Below are positions 15,034 through 20,154 of a DNA stretch of 28,119 nt, in pieces. Origin of the DNA: Clostridiales bacterium. Lineage in GTDB: Bacteria > Bacillota > Clostridia > Oscillospirales > Oscillospiraceae. The stretch is taken from NCBI GenBank assembly GCA_004553545.1, contig SFLD01000042.1, positions 1 to 28,119 on the forward strand, read 5' to 3'. Positions within the stretch are counted from its first letter, which is position 1, and each line of letters begins with the position of its first letter. The notes under the pieces are model-generated. The model ran no database searches and was not told the DNA's origin. It saw nothing but the letters and a program-made list of their open reading frames with translations. The position numbers and the translations under genes were made by a program.

Positions 15034-16843
15034 GCTGCGGGATTACCGCAAGGCCCGGACCCCCTTCGGGAGCCTGATGCGCCTCTTCCGCTACTTCAAG
15101 CACTGCCGGCTGATCCTCATCTGCGCGGTGGTCTCCATCCTGGTCTACGCGGCGGCCACCATCGCCGCCTCCTACTGCATGAAGCCCCTGGTGAACCTGC
15201 TGAAGGAGAGCGGCCTGGCACCGGACGAGGTCTATGCCAAGTACTTAGCCCTCCTGCTGGGCCTTGCCGGGCTCTACCTTCTCAGCGTGGTGACCAACTA
15301 CCTCCTGAACCGGCTGATGCTGGAGTGCAGCACCGTCATCATGCGGGCCCTCAGGACGGAGCTTTTCGACAAGATGCAGAAGCTCCCCATCCGCTATTTT
15401 GACGCCAACACCAACGGCAGCCTCATGAGCTACTTCACCAACGACATCGAGGCCACCAACGAGCTTTTGCAGCACGCCATCACCCAGATGCTGATCTCCG
15501 TCACCTCCCTTCTCGGCACCATCGGCATGATGCTGGCCCTGTCCCTGCGGCTTTTCTCGCTGATGGTGGTGCTGGCGGTCATCGTTATCGTGGTGGTGCG
15601 CCTCATCACGAAAAAGAGCAGCCGCAGCTACCGCCAGCAGCAAAAGGACGCCGCCAGCGTCAACGGCTTCCTGGAGGAGATGATCGCCGGGCAGCGGGAC
15701 GTGAAGGTCTTCACCCACGAGGCCCAGGTGATGGCGGACTTTGCTCCTATCAACGAGGACTTCTGCCGCTCCTCCACCGAGGCCACCACCGTCACCTCCA
15801 TCGTGGGGCCCATCCTCAATAACCTCTCCCACTTCTTCTATGCCCTGACCTGCGCCGTGGGCGTGCTGTGGCTCAGCGGGGCCAACGCCGGCGGCATCCT
15901 CATCACCTTCCTGGGCTACATCCGGAACTTCGCCGAGCGGGTCAGCCAGATCTCCGAGCAGTTCAACGCCATCATGCTGGCCCTGGCCGGCGCGGAGCGA
16001 ATCTTCGACGTGCTGGACATGCCGCCGGAGCTGGACGAGGGCGAGGTCACCCTGGAAAACGTGGGCCGGGACTACTTCTGGGTGAAGCCGGACGGGGAAC
16101 GGGTGCCCCTCCGGGGCGATGTCCGCTTCTACGGAGTGGACTTCGCCTACGTGCCGGAAAAGCCGGTGCTCCAGGACCTCTCCCTCTACGCAAAGCCCGG
16201 GCAGAAGATCGCCTTTGTGGGCTCCACCGGCGCCGGGAAGACCACCATCACCAACCTCATCAACCGCTTCTACGACATCCAGGGCGGCCGCATCACCTAT
16301 GACGGCATCGACGTCCGGGAGATCCGGAAGGACGACCTGCGGCGCTCTCTCGGCACGGTGCTGCAGGATACCCACCTCTTCACCGGCACGGTGATGGAGA
16401 ACATCCGCTACGGGCGGCTGGAGGCCACGGACGAGGACTGCATCCGGGCGGCCAAGATCGCCAACGCCCACTACTTCATCTCCCACCTGCCCCAGGGCTA
16501 CGAGACCATGCTGACCTCCGACGGGGCAAACCTCTCCCAGGGCCAGCGGCAGCTGCTGGCCATCGCCCGGGCGGCGGTGTCCGAGGCCCCGGTGCTGATC
16601 CTGGACGAGGCCACCTCCTCTGTCGATACCCGGACGGAGAAGCTCATCGAGCAGGGGCTGGACGGCCTCATGCGGGGCAGGACGGTCTTCGTCATCGCCC
16701 ACCGGCTCTCCACCGTCCGCAACGCCGACGCCATCCTGGTGCTGGAGAACGGCCGGGTGGTGGAGCGGGGGAACCACGACGACCTCCTGGCGCTGCAGGG
16801 GCGGTACTACCAGCTCTACACCAACATGATCGAGCTTGCCTGA
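15020..16843 (+). CDS. ABC exporter subunit with canonical ATPase (heterodimer half B)
   Basis: 607 residues: six-helix membrane domain (~30-330) and an ATPase with Walker A GSTGAGKTT, signature LSQGQRQLLAIARA, Walker B LILDEATSSVD (catalytic Glu present) and switch IAHRLSTV (His present). The ATPase core is preceded by a longer linker (GRDYFWVKPDGERVPLRG), which is typical of the partner subunit in heterodimeric multidrug or lipid exporters. It overlaps the preceding gene by 14 nt and has its own AGGAGGTGAG site, so both subunits should be made together. Substrate unknown. It is the last chromosomal gene before the mobile element. Confidence 0.92.
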   Translation: MPRVELRDYRKARTPFGSLMRLFRYFKHCRLILICAVVSILVYAAATIAASYCMKPLVNLLKESGLAPDEVYAKYLALLLGLAGLYLLSVVTNYLLNRLMLECSTVIMRALRTELFDKMQKLPIRYFDANTNGSLMSYFTNDIEATNELLQHAITQMLISVTSLLGTIGMMLALSLRLFSLMVVLAVIVIVVVRLITKKSSRSYRQQQKDAASVNGFLEEMIAGQRDVKVFTHEAQVMADFAPINEDFCRSSTEATTVTSIVGPILNNLSHFFYALTCAVGVLWLSGANAGGILITFLGYIRNFAERVSQISEQFNAIMLALAGAERIFDVLDMPPELDEGEVTLENVGRDYFWVKPDGERVPLRGDVRFYGVDFAYVPEKPVLQDLSLYAKPGQKIAFVGSTGAGKTTITNLINRFYDIQGGRITYDGIDVREIRKDDLRRSLGTVLQDTHLFTGTVMENIRYGRLEATDEDCIRAAKIANAHYFISHLPQGYETMLTSDGANLSQGQRQLLAIARAAVSEAPVLILDEATSSVDTRTEKLIEQGLDGLMRGRTVFVIAHRLSTVRNADAILVLENGRVVERGNHDDLLALQGRYYQLYTNMIELA

Positions 16844-16860
16844 AAAAGCAATGCGCCGAA

Positions 16861-16891
16861 AAGAGCCATGCCGCGCAGCGGCATGGCTCTT
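16861..16891 (+). terminator. terminator of the ABC exporter operon
   Basis: A 14-bp perfect stem AAGAGCCATGCCGC and complement with a GCA loop, 17 nt after the stop at 16843. The T-tract is weak (CTCTTGCTCTG). Confidence 0.7.
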
Positions 16892-16958
16892 GCTCTGTCC
16901 CCGGAAAGGGAGCTATCGGAAGGCGCGCTATTTTTTGGCGGAGCATCGAGTAAGTAAA

Positions 16959-16992
16959 AAAGGAACACCAGCCGGCGGGCTGGTGTTCCTTT
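16959..16992 (-). terminator. native terminator of the disrupted tRNA gene
   Basis: A 15-bp stem AAAGGAACACCAGCC and complement with a 4-nt loop. On the minus strand it directly follows the tRNA 3' end (1 nt after CCA) and runs into a six-T tract (TTTTTTAC). This is the arrangement of a tRNA terminator that stayed behind when the element integrated. Confidence 0.82.
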
Positions 16993-16993
16993 C

Positions 16994-17017
16994 TGGAGGT
17001 GACACCCGGATTTGAAC
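16994..17017 (-). other. 3' end of a tRNA gene (attachment-site core)
   Basis: On the minus strand the sequence reads GTTCAAATCCGGGTG then TCACCTCCA: T-loop TTCAAAT, the 3' strand of the T stem CCGGG, acceptor strand TGTCACC, discriminator T and encoded CCA. To the right, the 5' T-stem strand expected (CCGGG on the plus strand) is replaced by TGCTCGACC, so identity to a tRNA ends at 17017. This is the classic remnant left when an element inserts into a tRNA 3' end. The amino acid cannot be told from this piece. Confidence 0.85.
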
Positions 17018-17027
17018 TGCTCGACCG

Positions 17028-17114
17028 GTGTAAAATACGTTATCAGGGTGTATCAAAAAGTGAACAATCTCAACGCTTTCCGGATTTCGCTGTAAAATGC
17101 GTTATCATGCTGTA
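17028..17114 (+). repeat. direct repeats next to the attachment core (arm-type sites)
   Basis: Two copies of TGTAAAATRCGTTATCA followed by NGNTGTA, at 17029-17052 and 17091-17114, 62 nt apart and differing at three positions. More TGTAAAA- and TGTATCA-like words lie between and after them (to about 17130). Their place beside the core is that of arm-type integrase binding sites. Confidence 0.6.
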
Positions 17115-17152
17115 AAAGCTGTAAGGGGTAAAAGTTGGGGTAGAAATCGGCG

Positions 17153-17181
17153 TTGATTTTCGTCTGGTCTCATGGTATTCT
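17153..17181 (+). promoter_or_regulatory. promoter of the toxin gene
   Basis: TTGATT (17153-17158), 17-nt spacer, TATTCT (17176-17181). Predicted start near 17188, at the first base of the 5' segment that can pair with the mRNA 3' end. Confidence 0.6.
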
Positions 17182-17187
17182 GTCTAT

Positions 17188-17269
17188 GGCGCTACCAGTT
17201 AACGGCGGCGGTTAGCCCCTCTCGAGGGGGCAGCTTCTGTCCCCTGATCTCACGAAAGGGGGGCTGCCC
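17188..17269 (+). promoter_or_regulatory. structured 5' leader that hides the toxin ribosome site
   Basis: GGGCAGC (17228-17234) pairs with GCTGCCC (17263-17269) and CCCC (17241-17244) with GGGG (17258-17261), so the AAAGGGGGG ribosome site and the base next to the ATG lie in a stem. A second hairpin is CCCCTC/GAGGGG (17216-17229). Segments 17188-17196 and 17209-17221 also complement the 3' end of the transcript. Confidence 0.65.
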
Positions 17270-17350
17270 ATGAGTACATCCGAAGTTCTTCAACTTTGTC
17301 TTGTCATCATCGGTATTTGCAGCCTGTTCGTTCAGGCAAAAAAGAAGTAA
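17270..17350 (+). CDS. 26-aa putative holin-like toxin (type I)
   Basis: The product is MSTSEVLQLCLVIIGICS then LFVQAKKK: a short polar start, one hydrophobic helix (LQLCLVIIGICSLFV) and a basic tail. Length, order and the Lys-rich end fit the putative holin-like toxin family of Firmicutes, membrane peptides of type I toxin-antitoxin systems. Its ribosome site is inside a leader hairpin. An antisense RNA overlaps its 3' part, and the AAAAAAGAAG that codes the Lys tail doubles as the T-tract of the antisense terminator on the other strand. Likely role: addiction or abortive-infection function for the element. Confidence 0.78.
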   Translation: MSTSEVLQLCLVIIGICSLFVQAKKK

Positions 17351-17428
17351 CCGCCCGGGCCCTAATCCAAGCGGTTACTCTTCGTAACAGTTTGAGGGGC
17401 TGACCGTCTGCCGGTAGCGCCTCTTTCT
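17336..17428 (-). ncRNA. antisense RNA (type I antitoxin)
   Basis: Predicted from a consensus promoter at 17462-17435 (start about 17428) to a terminator: the hairpin AGTAACCGC (17346-17354) with GCGGTTACT (17371-17379) followed on the minus strand by TCTTTTTTGCC. About 93 nt, fully complementary to the 3' part of the toxin mRNA, including the last codons. This is the converging layout of type I systems in Gram-positive bacteria. Ends are estimated. Confidence 0.75.
17394..17421 (+). terminator. terminator of the toxin mRNA
   Basis: GAGGGGCTGACCG with CGGTAGCGCCTC forms an interrupted stem followed by TTTCTGTCC. The same bases can pair with the 5' leader instead (17413-17421 with 17188-17196; 17394-17406 with 17209-17221), so two folds compete. 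Confidence 0.65.
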
Positions 17429-17434
17429 GTCCTC

Positions 17435-17462
17435 ATTATAGCATGTCGGCTAGCTCTGTCAA
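17435..17462 (-). promoter_or_regulatory. consensus promoter of the antisense RNA
   Basis: On the minus strand a perfect TTGACA (17462-17457), 16-nt spacer and a perfect TATAAT (17440-17435). It is much stronger than the toxin promoter, as expected for an antitoxin RNA made in excess. Confidence 0.85.
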
Positions 17463-17516
17463 GTCTGGAATTGCGGTGGAACATCCGCCGTGTCGGGCCG
17501 CTCCACCCGAACTTCA

Positions 17517-17777
17517 TCAAGGGACATCCCCAGGCGCTCCACCCTTAGAAAGCCTATATGCTGCTTGCCAAATGGCCTCCTTATTGTCACAGAATTGCTT
17601 ATCCAGTTGGGAGAGGCGAGAGTAAACGCCATACAGTGCGTCATAGTCATCTTGGCAAGGCTCGCTATCCCCTTGCGTCATAGCGACATAGCATTGCCGC
17701 ACAGATTCAATGGTGCAGTGCATTTGAAGATGGATATCGTCAATATCCGAAAGCAATGCATGAAGTGTGTTATCCAT
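17517..17777 (-). CDS. hypothetical 86-aa protein of the element
   Basis: Starts MDNTLHALLSDIDDIHLQMH at 17777 with AAGGAGG 7 nt upstream. Mostly helical and acidic, with a likely coiled region (YDALYGVYSRLSQLDKQFCDNKEAIWQAAYRL). No family recognised. It overlaps the preceding 153-aa gene by 8 nt, so the two are translated together. An in-frame upstream ATG at 17825 lies inside that gene and is not supported by a ribosome site. It is the last gene before the toxin-antitoxin locus. Confidence 0.72.
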   Translation of the reverse strand: MDNTLHALLSDIDDIHLQMHCTIESVRQCYVAMTQGDSEPCQDDYDALYGVYSRLSQLDKQFCDNKEAIWQAAYRLSKGGAPGDVP

Positions 17778-18231
17778 TGTGTGCCTCCTTGAGCAGCGCC
17801 ATGAGGATGGGCAGAGCATCTTCATCCTTCATTGCGGTGGCTTTTGAACTGATAGCATCGATCCGCTTGCGGCGATCCTCCGGCAAGCTCCGTTTCACAT
17901 CATAAATGCGTTCTAGCGTTTCCCCGCACTTTAGGACCGTTTCTGCATACTGTGCATTTCTGAGATAATACTTTGCGTCATCATTAGAACCATCACCTAT
18001 CGTAAGATAGAAAGCAGCGATAGCGTCACACAGAATGTTGTGCACAATGCAGACCATGTCATACACCCATTTTGCATTTGCAGAGAGATATGCGTTCCCT
18101 CCTTTGAACTCGAAACATTCATCTTGAATTGTGTCGAGCAGATTTTCTGCCCGTTCGAGATCAACGAAAATAGGCATTACGGCATTGCTGATGGCAGTGC
18201 GCTCTTTGATGGTGGTTTCTTCAATGTACAT
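17770..18231 (-). CDS. hypothetical 153-aa protein of the element
   Basis: Starts MYIEETTIKERTAISNAVMP at 18231 after AAGGAGGAAATTT. Helical throughout; the sequence EECFEFKGG-like middle (DECFEFKGGNAYLSANAKWVYDMVCIVHNILCDAIAAFYL) and a basic helix near the end (RIYDVKRSLPEDRRKRIDAISS). It lacks any recognised catalytic motif. Paired with the 86-aa gene that follows with an 8-nt overlap. Both are in AT-richer DNA than the chromosomal genes. Function unknown; accessory (moron-type) role inferred from position near the attachment end. Confidence 0.75.
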   Translation of the reverse strand: MYIEETTIKERTAISNAVMPIFVDLERAENLLDTIQDECFEFKGGNAYLSANAKWVYDMVCIVHNILCDAIAAFYLTIGDGSNDDAKYYLRNAQYAETVLKCGETLERIYDVKRSLPEDRRKRIDAISSKATAMKDEDALPILMALLKEAHNG

Positions 18232-18255
18232 AAATTTCCTCCTTGTTTTCTCTCC

Positions 18256-18288
18256 GGGAGGCCGGTATAATGGCTTTACCGGCCTCCC
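18256..18288. other. 12-bp inverted repeat between 18231 and 18305 genes
   Basis: GGGAGGCCGGTA (18256-18267) and its exact complement (18277-18288) around a 9-nt loop. It lacks a T-tract on either strand, so it is either a processing or attenuating hairpin in the leftward transcript or a protein site. Confidence 0.5.
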
Positions 18289-18304
18289 TTGTGGTGGTTG
18301 GTGG

Positions 18305-18430
18305 TTACGGCTCTCTGTGCCTTGCTTTGGTCGGCGGTGGCACAGAGGGCTTTTCTAATGCGTCGATGAGGGCCATTGCCCAGCGGGCCAGTTGCACGAC
18401 CCCAACGACTGCCGCAAGCGTCCCCATCAT
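18305..18430 (-). CDS. 41-aa small membrane protein
   Basis: The ATG (18430, or the next codon at 18427) overlaps the TGA of the upstream gene in an ATGATG/TGA arrangement, which suggests translational coupling; there is no separate ribosome site. The product MMGTLAAVVGVVQLARWAMA then LIDALEKP has one hydrophobic helix and a Pro/basic tail (PPPTKARHREP). No family recognised. It could be a small membrane regulator or holin-like peptide; this is a guess from size only. Confidence 0.5.
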   Translation of the reverse strand: MMGTLAAVVGVVQLARWAMALIDALEKPSVPPPTKARHREP

Positions 18431-18702
18431 GCCAGGGAGAAGCGGCGGGCGGTGGTGATCCGGGTGAACTGCTGGGCCAGATCGGGAAGCGCCTTCTTCA
18501 GGGCGCCGGTGTCGATGCGGGAGGAAGTCACGGCCTTGTAGGTCACCCGCCAATCCGTGCCGCTGATGGTCTCCACGCCCTCGGCGTCCATGTGGGCCTT
18601 GATGGCGTCCTGGATGCTGTCGATCTCCGCCGCCAGCTCGTCCGCCATGCGGCGCAGCTCCCGCAGCTCCTTTACCTTGCTGTCCATTTCGTTGATGCTC
18701 AT
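18427..18702 (-). CDS. conserved phage/element protein, 91 aa
   Basis: Starts MSINEMDSKVKELRELRRMA at 18702 with AAGGAGG upstream. The N-terminal half is a coiled coil (ELRRMADELAAEIDSIQDAIKAHMD); the second half is a compact piece ending in VTSSRIDTGALKKALPDLAQQFTRITTARRFSLA. Proteins with this pattern are frequent in clostridial phages and mobile elements, with no defined role. It is first in the leftward accessory operon controlled by the operator region at 18863-18953. Confidence 0.8.
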   Translation of the reverse strand: MSINEMDSKVKELRELRRMADELAAEIDSIQDAIKAHMDAEGVETISGTDWRVTYKAVTSSRIDTGALKKALPDLAQQFTRITTARRFSLA

Positions 18703-18862
18703 GGGATGTACCTCCTTTTGATTCTGCGTGGGGAGATCGGCGGCCGGTGGCTCTGAGTATCTATCCCTTTGGGAGTTTCTATCAAGCTTCTCCGTTCCGG
18801 CTCTTACGTTGCTGCGTTGGCGTTCAGCCTTCGCTCGATCTCTTGTCCCTTGCTGTGATCTT

Positions 18863-18891
18863 ATTGTAATATATGATTAACCATATATCAA
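18863..18891 (-). promoter_or_regulatory. promoter of the leftward accessory operon
   Basis: Minus strand TTGATA (18891-18886), 17-nt spacer, TACAAT (18868-18863). The spacer is filled almost exactly by one copy of the 16-bp operator palindrome, so a bound repressor would block RNA polymerase. The leader to 18702 is about 155 nt and holds no ORF I can support. Confidence 0.72.
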
Positions 18892-18953
18892 GATGGAATG
18901 TTGCACAAGGTTAATCATATATAATTGTCTATTTTGTATATGGTTAATCATAT
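18871..18953. repeat. three operator palindromes ATATGRTTAAYCATAT
   Basis: Copy 1 at 18871-18886 and copy 3 at 18938-18953 are near-perfect 16-bp palindromes; copy 2 at 18905-18920 keeps only the right half (GGTTAATCATAT). Start-to-start distances are 34 and 33 bp, close to three helical turns, so all face the same side of the DNA. They lie between the leftward promoter and the ribbon-helix-helix gene. Confidence 0.75.
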
Positions 18954-18993
18954 CCGGATGTGATATTATTTGATAGCGAAGGGAGGTGGAACA

Positions 18994-19185
18994 TTGGCAC
19001 CAAGTGATGCACAGAAGAGAGCGTCTGCGAAGTATCAACGTGAGAATATAGCAAGCCTTGCCTGCCGTGTCAAAAAAACGCAAGCCGACAAATTCAAGGC
19101 GTATTGCTCAGAGCTTGGCAAGACTTCAAATGCGGTCTTGCGTGATTACGTTCTCGATTGCATTGGCGAGAAGAATGATGAATGA
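18994..19185 (+). CDS. ribbon-helix-helix type DNA-binding protein (63 aa)
   Basis: Starts at TTG 18994 with a strong GGGAGGTGG 5 nt upstream; no ATG is available. Product: basic N-terminus (APSDAQKRASAKYQRENIA), a beta strand (SLACRVKK) and two helices (TQADKFKAYCSELGKTSNAVLRDYVLDCI), the layout of Arc/CopG-like proteins, here with the frequent 'SAKYQREN' leader seen in element-borne members. It is the likely repressor that binds the three palindromes just upstream, controlling itself and the divergent operon. First of three small rightward genes. Confidence 0.78.
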   Translation: MAPSDAQKRASAKYQRENIASLACRVKKTQADKFKAYCSELGKTSNAVLRDYVLDCIGEKNDE

Positions 19186-19245
19186 TGATCATCTATTTCA
19201 AAAAGGGGGCACACATTGTCCCAACAATTCCTGAGGAGGATCAAC

Positions 19246-19458
19246 ATGGTCAATGTATGGGATTATGCAAATGCTTTACCTCGCATTGAGCTTTTGACCA
19301 CTTCTGGCGAAAAATACGTTGGCGGCGTGCTTGCTGTTTTAGATGCCGAAGAAACTGAGGATACGCAGGATTGCATTGATATTCGGCTGGATAGCGGAGC
19401 AATCAAGTCTTTTTACCCGGACGAAATCGAAAGCATTGAGGCGCTGAGCGAAGATTAA
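19246..19458 (+). CDS. hypothetical 70-aa acidic protein
   Basis: ATG 19246 has GAGGAGG 6 nt upstream; an in-frame TTG at 19216 lacks a site. The product (MVNVWDYANALPRIELLTTS...) is rich in beta strands: IELLTTSGEKYVGGVLAVLD, IDIRLDSGAIKSFYPDEIESIEAL. That alternation and size recall Sm-like or small beta-barrel folds, but no family is certain. It is second in the short rightward operon after the ribbon-helix-helix gene. The acidic C-terminus could fit an antirepressor-type partner; this is a guess. Confidence 0.68.
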   Translation: MVNVWDYANALPRIELLTTSGEKYVGGVLAVLDAEETEDTQDCIDIRLDSGAIKSFYPDEIESIEALSED

Positions 19459-19487
19459 CGAGGCCGCTCAGGAGCCCGCAGAAACGC

Positions 19488-19661
19488 ATGGAGGCGGTGG
19501 GAGCTATCTCCTTTTCCCCGGAAACGCTGGCGGCGGCCCAGGAGGCCGCTCAAAAGGCCGGAGAGACGGTTCCGGCGTTTATCGGTCGGGCCGTGAACAC
19601 ACAGGCCCAGCGGGATAGGGTAACGCAAGGCCTCCGCAGCCAGGCGAAAGAGACAAAATAG
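19488..19661 (+). CDS. 57-aa protein resembling the C-terminal part of a ribbon-helix-helix protein
   Basis: ATG 19488 with AGGAG 13 nt upstream (GTG 19497 is an alternative). The product has SFSPETLAAAQEAAQKAGET then VPAFIGRAVNTQAQRD, which is the strand-helix-helix pattern of element-borne ribbon-helix-helix proteins, but lacks their basic N-terminal part. The DNA here is much richer in G+C than the two genes before it, so it may be a truncated remnant from another source. A terminator follows at once. Confidence 0.5.
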   Translation: MEAVGAISFSPETLAAAQEAAQKAGETVPAFIGRAVNTQAQRDRVTQGLRSQAKETK

Positions 19662-19665
19662 CGCA

Positions 19666-19687
19666 AAGGGGGGCCATTGGCCCCCTT
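19666..19687 (+). terminator. terminator of the small rightward operon
   Basis: AAGGGGGGCC, ATT loop, GGCCCCCTT with one bulged G, then CTATTCTG; 5 nt after the stop at 19661. Confidence 0.6.
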
Positions 19688-19741
19688 CTATTCTGTATGG
19701 ATAAACAGTCTGGGACTGTCCAAAACTGGGCATTCCTATAC

Positions 19742-19770
19742 TTGCGTTTTCTCGCAATCTGTGGTACATT
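19742..19770 (+). promoter_or_regulatory. promoter of the candidate structured RNA
   Basis: TTGCGT (19742-19747), 17-nt spacer, TACATT (19765-19770). Predicted start about 19777. Confidence 0.5.
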
Positions 19771-19776
19771 GTAAAT

Positions 19777-20012
19777 GAAAGTTGGTCGTGGTTCCCTAAA
19801 CCCGCTTTTGGCGGCTGGGCTACGGTCATCTCCGGGAACATGGCTGGTCGTTGTCGACTGGGATCCTCTTAAATGGGGTGTGGCGGCGTGTCAGCCCCCC
19901 AAGCAGAGCCGATCACTGTCCACGATCCCTTCGTTGAAGGGCGAGATGGTGTGTCGGCTCTGAAGTAAATAAAAGAGACCGGGACCGCACGTTTTTGTGC
20001 GGTCCCGGTTTT
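19777..20012 (+). ncRNA. candidate structured RNA, about 235 nt
   Basis: The stretch has a promoter and a strong terminator but no credible gene: the one open frame (from an ATG near 19774) has no ribosome site and no protein-like pattern. Perfect stems are present: GTTCCC/GGGAAC (19791-19796 with 19834-19839) enclosing CCGC/GCGG; CAGAGCCGA/TCGGCTCTG (19904-19912 with 19954-19962) enclosing CCCTTC-GTT-GAAGGG (19927-19941); and the terminator stem. I do not recognise a known RNA family. It lies between the small rightward operon and the end of the convergent tail operon. Confidence 0.55.
19979..20008. terminator. bidirectional terminator between the RNA and the tail operon
   Basis: A 12-bp perfect stem CCGGGACCGCAC and complement with loop GTTTTT. 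Plus strand tail TTTTGTG; minus strand tail TCTCTTTTATTT. It ends both the candidate RNA and the leftward phage operon. Confidence 0.88.
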
Positions 20013-20015
20013 GTG

Positions 20016-20120
20016 TTACTCGTCCTCGTCGGTATTATCCGAAACTCTGGTCAGTGCCAGGCCCAGAAGACCACTGGCGACCTCCTGGATCCGATCCATC
20101 AGGATCTGCATTCCACTCAT
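20016..20120 (-). CDS. 34-aa small protein after the tape measure gene
   Basis: ATG 20120 has GGGAGGGACAG just upstream; stop TAA at 20018-20016. Product: MSGMQILMDRIQEVASGLLG then LALTRVSDNTDEDE, an amphipathic helix with an acidic end. No family recognised. It is the last gene of the leftward phage operon, 34 nt after the tape measure stop, and ends beside the shared terminator. The strong ribosome site makes it likely real; a role in tail assembly or lysis cannot be shown. Confidence 0.6.
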   Translation of the reverse strand: MSGMQILMDRIQEVASGLLGLALTRVSDNTDEDE

Positions 20121-20154
20121 GTCTGTCCCTCCCTTCCTTTTGATTTTTGGACTG

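Noticed and set aside
15245..16777. 510-codon minus-strand open frame inside the second ABC subunit
   Set aside because: Shadow frame; no ribosome site and no recognisable domain.
17459..17650. Minus-strand 63-aa open frame overlapping the 86-aa gene
   Set aside because: It runs over the antisense promoter region, has no ribosome site and no protein-like pattern.
18243..18271. Plus-strand TTGTTT-N17-TATAAT promoter
   Set aside because: It lies over the 12-bp inverted repeat and leads into no plus-strand gene or terminator; taken as chance.
19774..19962. 62-codon plus-strand frame in the candidate RNA
   Set aside because: No ribosome site, start at or before the predicted RNA 5' end, and Pro/Ser/Trp-rich content without any domain pattern.
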